A DNA stretch of 58,151 nucleotides from an uncultured Flavobacteriales bacterium (GTDB lineage: Bacteria > Bacteroidota > Bacteroidia > Flavobacteriales > Schleiferiaceae), in the NCBI GenBank assembly GCA_937929815.1, contig CALFUW010000059.1, forward strand, positions 1 to 58,151, given 5' to 3'. Under the pieces are notes generated by a model. It ran no database searches. It saw nothing but the letters and a program-made list of their open reading frames with translations, and was not told the origin of the DNA. Positions 8,774 through 18,521 of the stretch are shown piece after piece (position 1 is the stretch's first letter; each line of letters begins with the position of its first letter). The translations under genes were made by a program, and so were the position numbers.

Positions 8774-10573
8774 TTAATTTTGAAAAGTATTCTTTTCTTC
8801 ATCACTCAATGGAACTGTTTGAGGAACAAAGTCTTCTTCAGCTCCAGGTTTGCTGTAGTCATAAGCCCACCGATGAACGGTTGGTATCTCTCCAGGCCAA
8901 TTTCCATGTATGTGATCCACGGGTGTCGTCCACTCCAGGGTATTTGATCTCCATGGATTCTGGGGAGCTTTAGGACCTCTGATTGCACTATAAATAAAAT
9001 TGTAGAAAAAGATTACCTGTGCAATACCACCAGCGATCGCAAATACTGATATAATTACATTGATATCCGCAAGGTTATCAAACATTGGGAACGCAGTATT
9101 GGTGTAATACCGTCTGGGGAGACCACTCATTCCTAAAAAGTGCATCGGAAAAAATACGCCATATGCTGAAATAAAAGTGAGCCAAAAGTGCAAATAGCCT
9201 AATTTTCTGTTCATCATTCGGGTAAACAACTTTGGAAACCAGTGATAAATACCAGCGAACATTCCAAAAATTGCAGACAGGCCCATTACAATGTGAAAAT
9301 GCGCAACAACAAAATATGTATCATGTACATTGATATCCAGTGCAGAGTTACCTAAAATAATACCTGTAAGGCCACCTGTGATAAACGTCGAAACAAGGCC
9401 TATGGAAAAAAGCATTGCAGGGGTAAATTGCAAGTTGCCTTTCCATAGTGTAGTCATGTAATTGAACGCTTTAACTGCGGAAGGAATAGCTATTAAAAGA
9501 GTAGTAAACGTAAATACAGATCCAAGGAAAGGATTCATCCCTGTTACAAACATATGATGTCCCCATACTATAAATGACAAAAACGCAATTGCAAGTATAG
9601 AACCAACCATAGCTCTGTAACCGAAGATTGGCTTACGAGCATTGGTAGAGATAACTTCTGATGTAATACCAAGTGCTGGCAACAAAATTATGTAGACTTC
9701 AGGGTGTCCTAAAAACCAAAATAAATGTTCGAATAAGATAGGGCTGCCACCTGTGTTGGACAATACTTCGCCCTGAATCATTATGTCAGACAGATAGAAA
9801 CTTGTTCCAAAACTTCTATCAAAGATGAGAAGTAATGAGGCAGAAAGGAGAACGGGAAAAGATAATACCCCTAAAATGGCTGTCACAAAAAATGCCCAAA
9901 TGGTCAATGGAAGCCTGGTCATAGACATGCCTTTGGTACGCATGTTTAATACTGTAACTATGTAATTAATCCCCCCAAGTAAAGAAGAGACAATAAATAG
10001 CGACATGGATACCAACCAGAGCGTCATACCGGTACCAGACCCAGGCATGGCAGCTGGAAGGGCGCTAAGAGGTGGGTAAACTGTCCAGCCTGCAGCCGCG
10101 GGTCCATCAGGAACAAATATTGATATAACCATCACAACACTGCTCGCGAAGAAAAACCAGTATGAAAGCATGTTAAGAAATCCCGAGGCCATATCACGTG
10201 CTCCAATTTGCAAAGGGATAAGAAGGTTGGAAAATGTCCCGCTCAAACCAGCAGTGAGAACAAAGAAAACCATTATAGTGCCGTGAATTGTCACTAAGGC
10301 AAGATACATAGAGGGATCCATTACACCCTCACTAGCCCATTTGCCAAGGAAAAACTTAAGAATTGGAAAGGGTTGTTCGGGCCACGCCAATTGAAGACGG
10401 AATAAAATCGACATCAGCATACCGATGGTTCCCATCACAATCCCCGTGATCAAAAATTGCTTGGCAATCATCTTGTGATCCATAGAAAAGACATATTTCG
10501 TAAAAAATGTCTCCTTGTGATGGTGTTGCCCTTCGTGGTGAGCAACTTCGGGTGTCATTACTTCATTAGCCAT
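8774..10573 (-). CDS. ctaD: Cytochrome c oxidase subunit I (aa3-type, A1 family)
   Basis: 599 residues, about twelve membrane helices. Metal ligands are all visible: heme a His in LVTIHGTIMVFFV; CuB His with the cross-linked Tyr and the proton-channel Glu in FWFLGHPEVYIILLP (the GHPEVY form marks A1-type oxidases); the CuB His pair in IVWGHHMFVTG; and heme a3 and heme a His in HDTYFVVAHFHIVMG. It catalyses O2 reduction to water with proton pumping in the inner membrane. It is the last gene of the actABCDEF-ctaC-ctaD operon, 24 bases after ctaC, and is followed by a hairpin terminator. In Bacteroidota the oxidase forms a supercomplex with alternative complex III, so no soluble cytochrome c may be needed. 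Subunits III and IV are not in the window. Confidence 0.96.
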   Translation of the reverse strand: MANEVMTPEVAHHEGQHHHKETFFTKYVFSMDHKMIAKQFLITGIVMGTIGMLMSILFRLQLAWPEQPFPILKFFLGKWASEGVMDPSMYLALVTIHGTIMVFFVLTAGLSGTFSNLLIPLQIGARDMASGFLNMLSYWFFFASSVVMVISIFVPDGPAAAGWTVYPPLSALPAAMPGSGTGMTLWLVSMSLFIVSSLLGGINYIVTVLNMRTKGMSMTRLPLTIWAFFVTAILGVLSFPVLLSASLLLIFDRSFGTSFYLSDIMIQGEVLSNTGGSPILFEHLFWFLGHPEVYIILLPALGITSEVISTNARKPIFGYRAMVGSILAIAFLSFIVWGHHMFVTGMNPFLGSVFTFTTLLIAIPSAVKAFNYMTTLWKGNLQFTPAMLFSIGLVSTFITGGLTGIILGNSALDINVHDTYFVVAHFHIVMGLSAIFGMFAGIYHWFPKLFTRMMNRKLGYLHFWLTFISAYGVFFPMHFLGMSGLPRRYYTNTAFPMFDNLADINVIISVFAIAGGIAQVIFFYNFIYSAIRGPKAPQNPWRSNTLEWTTPVDHIHGNWPGEIPTVHRWAYDYSKPGAEEDFVPQTVPLSDEEKNTFQN

Positions 10574-10597
10574 AATTCTAAATTTAAACTATTATAA

Positions 10598-11629
10598 TTA
10601 TAAACTTTGCGCGAATGTTTTTTGTTCTTTCATCCAGTTTTGATATTCTTCATCAGAAACCACTTCAAAGATCATTTGCATATTATAATGTGCTGAGCCA
10701 CAGATTTTGTTACAAAGGAGGATATAATTAAATTCATAGGCACTCTCTCCTTTTTGCTCTCGTATTTTGTTTATTTGTTCCAACTGTTTTTTAACCTTTG
10801 GGTCCTGACGCATCTCGGAGGTAGTCTTATTTGGCACAAATGAGAATTCAGTGATCGCTCCCGGAACACAGTTCATCTGAACTCTAAAATGAGGAAGATA
10901 AGCCGAATGAATAACATCTTGTGACCTCATTTTTAATTTCACAGGCTTGTTTACCGGTAGTTTAATGGTATTTTGAACTACAATATCATCCAGACCGTAT
11001 GGGTCATTTTTGTCAATTCCCAAAATGTTTGTTCCTTCGATATATCTCACATTTGCGTATCCTAATTTATTGTCATCGCCGGCAATTCGAGCCGTCCATC
11101 CGAACTGCTTTGCATATAATTCAACTACAATAGGATCTTCATCAAACTTCGGATTCATAATTTTTACCCAAGTAGACAAGCCATATGAAATCAAGACTAC
11201 CAGCACAAGTCCGGGAATAATGGTCCAGATAAGTTCTAGTTTGTTGTTGTGCTCTATGTAGGAAGCTTTTCTGCCTTTTACGCCTCTGTATTTGTACGAA
11301 AAATAAAATAAAATAGGTTGCGTAATCAAAAAAGCCACACTAATAATCGCTATGGTCAAATAGAAAAGAAAATCTGTTTTTTCTCCATGAATGCTTGCAG
11401 GAGAAGGAAGCACTCTTGGCCCCCATTGAACTATACTGTAAACAAATCCAATTAACATCAATAACAGAAAGCCAAAGAGCAATTTTCCCTGTAGATCGTT
11501 TTCCTGGTGATTCGGGAGGCCTGTATTGTCCTCTTTTTTAATAGCGCTGGTTATCTCACTTATTCGAATCAATTGCCATATAACCAACAAAGTAAAGAGA
11601 GCAATTAAAATATAGAGCAGTGTTACCAT
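10598..11629 (-). CDS. ctaC: Cytochrome c oxidase subunit II
   Basis: 343 residues. The N-terminus has an extra hydrophobic helix (residues 2-22) before the classical pair of helices (about 50-75 and 90-115), an extension typical of Bacteroidota CoxB. The periplasmic cupredoxin domain carries the CuA site: His in DVIHSAYLPHFRVQMNC and the cysteine loop LLCNKICGSAHYNM with Cys-x3-Cys, His and Met. It accepts electrons from the ActE/ActA cytochromes and passes them to heme a. There is no fused cytochrome c domain, unlike caa3 oxidases. It starts 11 bases after the end of actF, so translation within the operon is tightly packed. Confidence 0.95.
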   Translation of the reverse strand: MVTLLYILIALFTLLVIWQLIRISEITSAIKKEDNTGLPNHQENDLQGKLLFGFLLLMLIGFVYSIVQWGPRVLPSPASIHGEKTDFLFYLTIAIISVAFLITQPILFYFSYKYRGVKGRKASYIEHNNKLELIWTIIPGLVLVVLISYGLSTWVKIMNPKFDEDPIVVELYAKQFGWTARIAGDDNKLGYANVRYIEGTNILGIDKNDPYGLDDIVVQNTIKLPVNKPVKLKMRSQDVIHSAYLPHFRVQMNCVPGAITEFSFVPNKTTSEMRQDPKVKKQLEQINKIREQKGESAYEFNYILLCNKICGSAHYNMQMIFEVVSDEEYQNWMKEQKTFAQSL

Positions 11630-11640
11630 TTGAGTTAAAA

Positions 11641-12906
11641 TTAGATATGATGATGTTTACTTTCCAACAACATAGGGTGATTCTTCATCAGTAATGGAGC
11701 CTTTTCCAGGTTACGTCCTACTACCAGTACAAAAGTACCGGCAAAACCCAAAAACATTCCAATTTCAGCAATTCCAAATGAATAATTTTCACCAACTGTA
11801 CCGGGCATGATCATATTAAATGTATCTAACCAGTGGCCTACTAAAATTGAAATACCTGCAATTACAATAAAGGCACCAATTCGTTTTGTTGTTCTTGACA
11901 TAATAACGAGAATGGGAAATACAAAGTTTAACGCCAGCATGGTGATAAACGGCACTTTGTAAATCGTAAATCGTGGCATGAAATAAGTGACTTCTTCTGG
12001 TATATTGGAATACCAAATGAGCATATACTGGCTAAACCATAAGTAAGTCCAAAATATCGAAAAGGCGAACATAAATTTGCCCAAATCCTGAATGTGGTTT
12101 TCATTTACCCAATCCAGATAATTTTGAGATTTCAGATAAAGTACTGTTAAGGTTACAACTGTGACCGATGTAACAAACAAACCTGCAAACACATACCATC
12201 CAAATAAAGTACTAAACCAATGGGTGTCTATACTCATAATCCAGTCCCATGCGGAAGTAGAGGATGTAATAGCGAAAAAAACCAGAAATCCTGCTGAAAG
12301 TCTCCAGTTTTTTCTCCACCAGTTCCAATCATTTGATTGCTCACCCAAGTAAGAATTCTTTCTAATAAAATGAAAAAATACATACCATCCGGAGATATAA
12401 ATGATCGTTCGAAGTAGAAAAAAGGGTGTATTCAAATAGGCAGTTTTTCCGGCGATAATTGCATCATAATTCGGACTATTCGGATCGGAGATGCCCTCTG
12501 CAGTCCAATGCCATAAATGATTTTTGTGCAGCACTACACCGGCAATCACTATGATCAGCATGATTAATCCAGGAATAGGAAGAAAACCTGCAACTGCCTC
12601 CAGCACTCTCTTTATTCCTACTGACCATCCGGCCTGAGCTGCATATTGTACTGCTAAAAAGAACAATGCGCCGAGCGAAATACCCAAAAAGAAAAAGGTA
12701 TTTACAAGTAAGGCCGCCCAAGGCCTGTTATCTGCGCTGTGATGATCGTGTTCTCCAGAATGAATCACGCCTGCAGCGGCTTCATGCCCATGATGTGCCC
12801 CATGTCCGTAGTCAGCAATAAAAAAGGCATACACTAAGGACAACAATCCAACTGCAAGTAAAATAAAACCAATATTTTTTAGTTTAGAATCTAATTTAAA
12901 GTTCAT
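11641..12906 (-). CDS. actF: Alternative complex III integral membrane subunit ActF
   Basis: 421 residues with about ten membrane helices. It follows the Bacteroidota ActF pattern: a His-rich loop after the first helix (HGAHHGHEAAAGVIHSGEHDHHS), then conserved helices with AWDWIMSIDTHWFSTLFGWYVFAG and FWTYLWFSQYMLIWYSNIPEE. ActF is a paralogue-like NrfD-family relative of ActC and helps form the quinol-facing membrane part of the complex, which oxidises menaquinol and reduces cytochrome c domains. It lies 11 bases after actE and 11 bases before ctaC. The His-rich insert (residues about 33-60) could bind metal, but this is only a guess. Confidence 0.93.
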   Translation of the reverse strand: MNFKLDSKLKNIGFILLAVGLLSLVYAFFIADYGHGAHHGHEAAAGVIHSGEHDHHSADNRPWAALLVNTFFFLGISLGALFFLAVQYAAQAGWSVGIKRVLEAVAGFLPIPGLIMLIIVIAGVVLHKNHLWHWTAEGISDPNSPNYDAIIAGKTAYLNTPFFLLRTIIYISGWYVFFHFIRKNSYLGEQSNDWNWWRKNWRLSAGFLVFFAITSSTSAWDWIMSIDTHWFSTLFGWYVFAGLFVTSVTVVTLTVLYLKSQNYLDWVNENHIQDLGKFMFAFSIFWTYLWFSQYMLIWYSNIPEEVTYFMPRFTIYKVPFITMLALNFVFPILVIMSRTTKRIGAFIVIAGISILVGHWLDTFNMIMPGTVGENYSFGIAEIGMFLGFAGTFVLVVGRNLEKAPLLMKNHPMLLESKHHHI

Positions 12907-12917
12907 CTGACCTCGTT

Positions 12918-13493
12918 TTAGTTTTTATTGTCTAGTTCATTTCGCAAATACTGCACATAATGTACTACCTTCCAGCGATCTATGGGTAATACTTGAGCTG
13001 CATGTGCACCCATTACACCTTTTCCGTGGGTAATTACATGATAAATAGACATGGGTGTTAGGCCAGGTCTGCTGTCTGATGCATACGACGGGACACCGGC
13101 AAACTTGCCTTTTTCAACCAAAACACCATTGCCATCTCCTTTTTCGCCATGACATACTACACAATATATGGTATATTGTCTTTTGCCCTCTTCAAAATCT
13201 TTTTCTGATATGAGTTTAAATCTCTCAGGAAATTCTTTTACCTGCAAAGAAGCTTCATAGGCTTCCGGTGTATTAGAGGCGTCATAGGCGAAATACCCTC
13301 TTGGAATTGTCCCTTTGACGATGGGTCTAGCTCCAAGACTGTCTTTAAAGTTTGGATTAGGCTCATAGGTTTTGTATGATGCCACTCTGTACATATTGGG
13401 CATGTATTCTCTGCCGGGTTGTGAAGGGTCTCTCTTGCATGCAACGTTGATCATAAGCGCGGCTGCAAGAAATACTTTAAAATAAAACTTCAT
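12918..13493 (-). CDS. actE: Alternative complex III monoheme cytochrome c lipoprotein ActE
   Basis: I start at the ATG at 13493, two bases downstream of the actD stop, because it opens directly on a lipoprotein signal peptide (MKFYFKVFLAAALMINVACK, lipobox Cys near residue 19). A longer in-frame start at 13553 would lie inside actD and add a charged leader. The mature protein has one CXXCH heme site (YCVVCHGEKGDGNG) and a likely axial Met in GLTPMSIYHVITHGKGVMG. ActE is the periplasmic, lipid-anchored cytochrome that carries electrons out of ActA/ActB towards the oxidase CuA. Position in the act operon and length (191 residues) fit the family. Confidence 0.93.
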   Translation of the reverse strand: MKFYFKVFLAAALMINVACKRDPSQPGREYMPNMYRVASYKTYEPNPNFKDSLGARPIVKGTIPRGYFAYDASNTPEAYEASLQVKEFPERFKLISEKDFEEGKRQYTIYCVVCHGEKGDGNGVLVEKGKFAGVPSYASDSRPGLTPMSIYHVITHGKGVMGAHAAQVLPIDRWKVVHYVQYLRNELDNKN

Positions 13494-13494
13494 T

Positions 13495-14058
13495 TTAGTG
13501 ATGATTTCCATTGGTTTCTTCTTCCATTTTATTGATTTCAATAGCTCCCTCATTTTTCAACAATTCAATCAAAGAGTCGGTGTCCCCGTTTGCTTCAATT
13601 TCAATCAAAAACTTATCGTCTGTTGTGCGCGGATCCGGATTTATTGCTTTACGACCTGGAAAAAGTCCATTTATTGCAAAAAAAGTCCAAACCATCAGAT
13701 GTGCAGCAAAAAATACCGTCAGCTCGAACATCACTGGTACAAAAGCCGGCATATTCATACCCCAGGTAAAGCTCGGCTTACCACCTATATTCATCGGCCA
13801 GTCTTTAATCATGGTGTAGTAAGTGAGCCAAATAGCCACTGACAGGCCTAATAATCCATAAAAGAAAGCAGCTGTGCCGATATTGGTAGGTTTTAATCCA
13901 ATGGCATGATCTAAACCATGAACTGGAAAGGGTGTATAAGCCTCTCGAATGTAATGTCCGCTGCCTTTGAGTTTTTTGACTGCACGCAACAGAATATCAT
14001 CGTCGTCAAATAATGCTGTAACTATTATCTTATTTTGATTCTGTGTGACTGTGCTCAT
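13495..14058 (-). CDS. actD: Alternative complex III membrane subunit ActD (DUF3341)
   Basis: 187 residues. The N-terminal cytoplasmic domain (VTALFDDDDILLRAVKKLKGSG, then IREAYTPFPVHGLD) is the DUF3341 signature. Two membrane helices follow (about residues 60-82 and 103-128), then a soluble tail ending in a His/Asn-rich segment (EETNGNHH). ActD is a structural subunit of the menaquinol:cytochrome c oxidoreductase. Its first 29 bases (14030-14058) overlap the end of actC in another frame, which suggests translational coupling. Confidence 0.94.
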   Translation of the reverse strand: MSTVTQNQNKIIVTALFDDDDILLRAVKKLKGSGHYIREAYTPFPVHGLDHAIGLKPTNIGTAAFFYGLLGLSVAIWLTYYTMIKDWPMNIGGKPSFTWGMNMPAFVPVMFELTVFFAAHLMVWTFFAINGLFPGRKAINPDPRTTDDKFLIEIEANGDTDSLIELLKNEGAIEINKMEEETNGNHH

Positions 14059-15433
14059 ATTTTAAGTGTGATTTTTTGTATTTTTCGGATGAAGATTTTA
14101 GAATTGTTTTCAACTCTGCCTGTGCGATTACAGGAAATGTACGGGCATACAGTAAAAATAGTACAAAGAAGAAACCTATTGTACCAATAAAAATACCTAT
14201 ATCCACAAATGTAGGGCTAAACATCGTCCATGAAGATGGAAGATAATCTCTATGCAGTGATGTCACAATAATCACAAATCGTTCGAACCACATACCGATA
14301 TTTACCACTATCGAGATGATAAAAGAAGCAATGAGGCTAGTTCTGATTTTTTTGAACCACATGACTTGAGGAGAAATAACATTGCAAGTCATCATGCTCC
14401 AATATGCCCACCAATAAGGACCAGTTGCCCTGTTTAGGAAAGCATATTGCTCGTACTCAACACCAGAATACCATGCTATGAAAAGCTCTGTGATATAGGC
14501 AATTCCGACAATCGAACCGGTGATCATTATAATGATATTCATCAGTTCAATATGTTGAATGGTAATATAATGTTCCATTTTAAACATCTTTCTCATGATA
14601 ATCAACAAGGTTTGAACCATAGCAAAACCTGAGAATATCGCCCCTGCGACAAAATAGGGAGGGAATATGGTAGTATGCCAGCCGGGTATTACTGAAGTAG
14701 CAAAGTCCATTGATACAATAGTATGTACTGAAAGTACTAGTGGCGTAGCTAAGCCAGCCAACACCAATGAAACTTCCTCAAAACGCTGCCAACTCTTTGC
14801 AGTACCTCCCCAACCGAAGCTTAAAATACTATAAATGTGCTTTTGAACTGGACGAACAGCACGATCGCGGAGCATTGCAAAATCAGGAATTAAACCGGTG
14901 TACCAGAAAACCAATGAAACGGTGAAATAGGTCGATATAGCGAATACATCCCAAAGCAAGGGAGAATTAAAATTGACCCAAAGTGGACCGAATTGATTGG
15001 GAATCGGAAAAACGAAATATGCCAACCATATCCTTCCCATGTGAATTCCCGGGAATAATGCCGCTTGTACAACAGAGAAGATGGTCATAGCTTCCGCTGA
15101 ACGGTTAATAGACATTCTCCACTTTTGACGAAACAACAGGAGAACAGCCGAAATAAGTGTACCGGCGTGACCTATACCGACCCACCAAACGAAATTGGTA
15201 ATATCCCAGGCCCACCCGACGGTTTTATTAAGACCCCATACTCCTATACCCGTTCCAATGGTATATAGAATACACCCAACTCCCCAAAGAAATGCAAAAA
15301 GCGAGATGGAAAAAACAATCCACCATGATTTGGGGGCTTTTGTTTCTACCGGTCTTGCTACTTCTACCGTTATATCATGGTACGATTTGTCACCTATGAT
15401 AAGGGGTTCTCTGATTGATGATTCGTAATGCAT
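14030..15433 (-). CDS. actC: Alternative complex III quinol-binding membrane subunit ActC
   Basis: 467 residues, NrfD/PsrC-like, with ten predicted membrane helices. Typical blocks are GWAWDITNFVWWVGIGHAGTLISAVLLLFRQKWR (two parts around residues 80-115), RSAEAMTIFSVVQAALFPGIHMGR and SVVFW-like VSLVFWYTGLIPDFAMLRD. ActC binds menaquinol on the periplasmic side and forms the main proton path of the complex with ActF. The start ATG at 15433 lies 20 bases after actB. The 3' end overlaps actD by 29 bases. Confidence 0.95.
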   Translation of the reverse strand: MHYESSIREPLIIGDKSYHDITVEVARPVETKAPKSWWIVFSISLFAFLWGVGCILYTIGTGIGVWGLNKTVGWAWDITNFVWWVGIGHAGTLISAVLLLFRQKWRMSINRSAEAMTIFSVVQAALFPGIHMGRIWLAYFVFPIPNQFGPLWVNFNSPLLWDVFAISTYFTVSLVFWYTGLIPDFAMLRDRAVRPVQKHIYSILSFGWGGTAKSWQRFEEVSLVLAGLATPLVLSVHTIVSMDFATSVIPGWHTTIFPPYFVAGAIFSGFAMVQTLLIIMRKMFKMEHYITIQHIELMNIIIMITGSIVGIAYITELFIAWYSGVEYEQYAFLNRATGPYWWAYWSMMTCNVISPQVMWFKKIRTSLIASFIISIVVNIGMWFERFVIIVTSLHRDYLPSSWTMFSPTFVDIGIFIGTIGFFFVLFLLYARTFPVIAQAELKTILKSSSEKYKKSHLKYEHSHTESK

Positions 15434-15452
15434 ATTTCCTCTTCGTTGATTA

Positions 15453-18400
15453 TTATACTAAATTTCTTACTTTGGTTTGATAAAAGACTGACGGATTTGT
15501 ACCTACTTCTTCCAGTAAATGGTACATTCTTTTATCTTTTTTCAGGGAAGCAACTTTGCTTTCATCGTCATTTACATCACCGAAAACAATCGCACCGGTG
15601 CTGCAGGCAGTCATGCAAGCAGTCTGAATTTCGCCATCCATCACTTTTCTACCTTCTTTTTTCGCCTGTAATTTTCCGAGTTGTATTCTCTGAATACAGA
15701 ATGAACATTTTTCCATCACACCACGTGAACGCAGGGTAACATCCGGATTAAGAACCATTTTACCCATGTCGTCGTTCATGGCATAGTTGATTTCGAATTG
15801 CTTCGGATTTTCATTGTACAAAAACCAGTTAAAGCGTCTTACCTTATAGGGACAGTTATTGGCACAATAGCGGGTACCTATGCATCTATTGTATGTCATG
15901 TGGTTTAATCCTTCTGCACTATGTGTAGTCGCTGCAACCGGACATACCGTTTCGCATGGAGCATGATTACAGTGCTGACACATAACTGGCTGAAATACGA
16001 CCTGCGGGCTTTCTGAGGGAATTTCCATTAATGCAAACTTTTTGATTCCGGATAGCCCTTGTTCTTCTGCAAGTTCATCATTCATGTCACTAGAATAGTA
16101 TCTATCGATTCTAAGCCAGTGCATATCTCTCGAAACGCGAACTTCTTTTTTACCGACTACCGGAACATTGTTTTCTGCGTGGCATGCAATGACACAGGCG
16201 CCACATCCCGTACAGAGATTCAGGTCGATAGACATATTCCAGAAGTGTCCCGTCTCATGATCAAATTCCTTCCAAAGACTTGTTTCTTTAGAATCCAATG
16301 GACCCCTGTACGTTTCAAAAAGTGTTTTTTCATTCCATCCGTTTCCACCGTCCTGGGCAGGTCTATTGATGAAGTCGTCAAGTGAAACTTCCTTTACAAT
16401 GTTTCGCCCCATCATGGTATGATGCAATTGTACACAAGCAAATTCATGTTCACCCTGCATTTTTTCAATATCAACACCTGTGATGACTTGCTCTGTTCCG
16501 GCAAGTGTATACACATTTACTCCAACTCCGTCAGCGACCAGACCCATTCCATTTCTTCCATAACCTACTGCCAATCCTATTGTGCCTTCGGCTTGTCCTG
16601 GTTGTATGATGACTGGTACATTTTCTAGGGTTTTATCACCAACTGAAATCTTAATATAGCTACCATTTAGAGCGCCGTTAGTAACATTACGGTTTATTAT
16701 ACCCAACTTTTCAGCGTCAGCCCTGCTGATGGTGGCATAATTATCCCAGGATGCGCGAGTAATTGGATCAGGCATTTCCTGTAACCATGGATTGTTAGCC
16801 AACTCACCAGTGCCGATAGAGGTTTTTTGATATGTTACTAGGTCAAATCCCTGACTTTTTGAATTAAATTTAACTGATCGTGCCAGAGATGCCGGAGACT
16901 GATTTATTGATATACTTACAGACTCTTCTGAAAACTTGAATCCATCATGCAAAAGTTCGTTTAATGAATACGCCTGGTATTGTGATTTGAGGAACGAATA
17001 ATATCCGGTATCCATTCCAATCCACATCAATAATTCATGCTGCCATTGTCGGGTATCATATAGGTTATAAATAGTCGGTTGCATGAAATGAACAATTCCT
17101 GTGCAAGGCGAACCATCGCCCCATGATTCACAGGGATGGTGTGTAGCTCCTACAAATTGTGTAAGTTGAGCAGTTTCGTGCATCTTATCTGAAAAACAAA
17201 CAGTAGTTGGCACTTTAGAAAGAGCAGCGCTTAGTCTTTGAGAATTGATTTTATTGTATGCAGGATTCACTCCGGCGAAAATTACCACTCCTACCATACC
17301 TTGTTCCATGTTGGAGACCAACTGCATAAACTTTTTATCGTCGCCTGCGCGAAGATTGTTGTGTTTTGTAGTGGATATTGTAGTGCCAAAATTTTCCAGA
17401 AGAAGGTTAATTGAAATTGCTAATGTTTCTGCATCCTTATCATTATATCCATTTAAAACCAGCGATTTACCTCTCTTAGAAATCAACAATTCTGCAATTT
17501 TAGATATTTCTCCATCTATGGATGTAGAAGATGCATTAATGGTTTCCGCTCCCATTTTTTTGGCAAGGGCATTGTAAAGCGAGGCAAGGGCCATGACATT
17601 TTCAGAGGCTTTTAGTTTTATTCGCTTATCTGCATTGGCTCCGGTGAGGGACATATTGGCCTCAATCTGTATATGCTTAGACATCTGGGGAGAAGGAATT
17701 CTGCGGTTAGCATAATCCGATTCTACTGATTGCCCGTGAAGTCCGTTGATAAAATCGCATCCAAAAGACACAATTACATCTGCCCGGTCAAGGTGATATA
17801 ATGGAAATTTTCGAACTCCAGTAGCTTGCTCCCACGCGTCCAGTGATTTCGAAACGGAAAAAGAATCAATTTCAATATGAGTGAAAGTGTTGTATGTGCT
17901 TCTGTAGCGTTCGATGATTGCTTTCGTTGAGGGGCTGTTGATGGTAGGAGTCACCAATGCGAAAATTTTTCCGCTATTGGTTGACATTTTGATACCCTCA
18001 AGAATTTCTTGATCAAATTGCTGCCAACTTATGTCATTGCCGTCTTTTTTGGCATTCTTAAGACGCGTACTGTCATACAAATTTAGGACCGAAGCCTGAA
18101 CCCTTGCGTTGGTACTTCCATTTAAACCCGCATCTTTATTTGGTTCAAATTTGATGGGGCGACCCTCTCTGGTTTTTACCAAAATAGATGCGTAATCATT
18201 ACCGTCATCATATAAAGATGCGAAGTAACTGGCTATACCAGGTACCAATTTGTCTGGAGCCGTAACATATGGTATAGATTCAATTACCGGAGCTTCACAA
18301 GCTGCAAGAGTTGCCGCAGCTGTGCTAAAGCCTAAGTATTTTAGAAAATCCCTTCTACTTGTGGCTGTAGAATTTAAGAGCTTTTCGGATTGTGCAAGGA

Positions 18401-18503
18401 GAGATTCTGTAGTATCAGGGAATTCATTTGCAGCGAGCGCTTCGACCAAGTCGGGGTTATGCAGTTCTTCTGCTGATTTCCAATATCTTTTGTTAGATGC
18501 CAT
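15453..18503 (-). CDS. actB: Alternative complex III molybdopterin-like/Fe-S subunit ActB
   Basis: 1016 residues, a natural fusion of a molybdopterin-oxidoreductase-like domain (residues about 75-740, cofactor probably absent as in described complexes) and a ferredoxin-like domain with four clusters: CTGCGACVIACHAEN near 760, CQHCNHAPCETVCPV near 838, CIGTRYCANNCPYKVRRF near 872 and CSFCIQRI near 932 with CMTACSTG near 965. An N-terminal twin-arginine-like motif SRRDFLKYLGFS (residues 49-60) followed by LAAC (lipobox-like, Cys 69) suggests Tat export and lipid anchoring, so the subunit faces the periplasm. It conducts electrons between the quinol site and ActA. It lies between actA and actC with gaps below 20 bases. 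Confidence 0.95.
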   Translation of the reverse strand: MASNKRYWKSAEELHNPDLVEALAANEFPDTTESLLAQSEKLLNSTATSRRDFLKYLGFSTAAATLAACEAPVIESIPYVTAPDKLVPGIASYFASLYDDGNDYASILVKTREGRPIKFEPNKDAGLNGSTNARVQASVLNLYDSTRLKNAKKDGNDISWQQFDQEILEGIKMSTNSGKIFALVTPTINSPSTKAIIERYRSTYNTFTHIEIDSFSVSKSLDAWEQATGVRKFPLYHLDRADVIVSFGCDFINGLHGQSVESDYANRRIPSPQMSKHIQIEANMSLTGANADKRIKLKASENVMALASLYNALAKKMGAETINASSTSIDGEISKIAELLISKRGKSLVLNGYNDKDAETLAISINLLLENFGTTISTTKHNNLRAGDDKKFMQLVSNMEQGMVGVVIFAGVNPAYNKINSQRLSAALSKVPTTVCFSDKMHETAQLTQFVGATHHPCESWGDGSPCTGIVHFMQPTIYNLYDTRQWQHELLMWIGMDTGYYSFLKSQYQAYSLNELLHDGFKFSEESVSISINQSPASLARSVKFNSKSQGFDLVTYQKTSIGTGELANNPWLQEMPDPITRASWDNYATISRADAEKLGIINRNVTNGALNGSYIKISVGDKTLENVPVIIQPGQAEGTIGLAVGYGRNGMGLVADGVGVNVYTLAGTEQVITGVDIEKMQGEHEFACVQLHHTMMGRNIVKEVSLDDFINRPAQDGGNGWNEKTLFETYRGPLDSKETSLWKEFDHETGHFWNMSIDLNLCTGCGACVIACHAENNVPVVGKKEVRVSRDMHWLRIDRYYSSDMNDELAEEQGLSGIKKFALMEIPSESPQVVFQPVMCQHCNHAPCETVCPVAATTHSAEGLNHMTYNRCIGTRYCANNCPYKVRRFNWFLYNENPKQFEINYAMNDDMGKMVLNPDVTLRSRGVMEKCSFCIQRIQLGKLQAKKEGRKVMDGEIQTACMTACSTGAIVFGDVNDDESKVASLKKDKRMYHLLEEVGTNPSVFYQTKVRNLV

Positions 18504-18521
18504 GATGTAGCCTTAGATTTT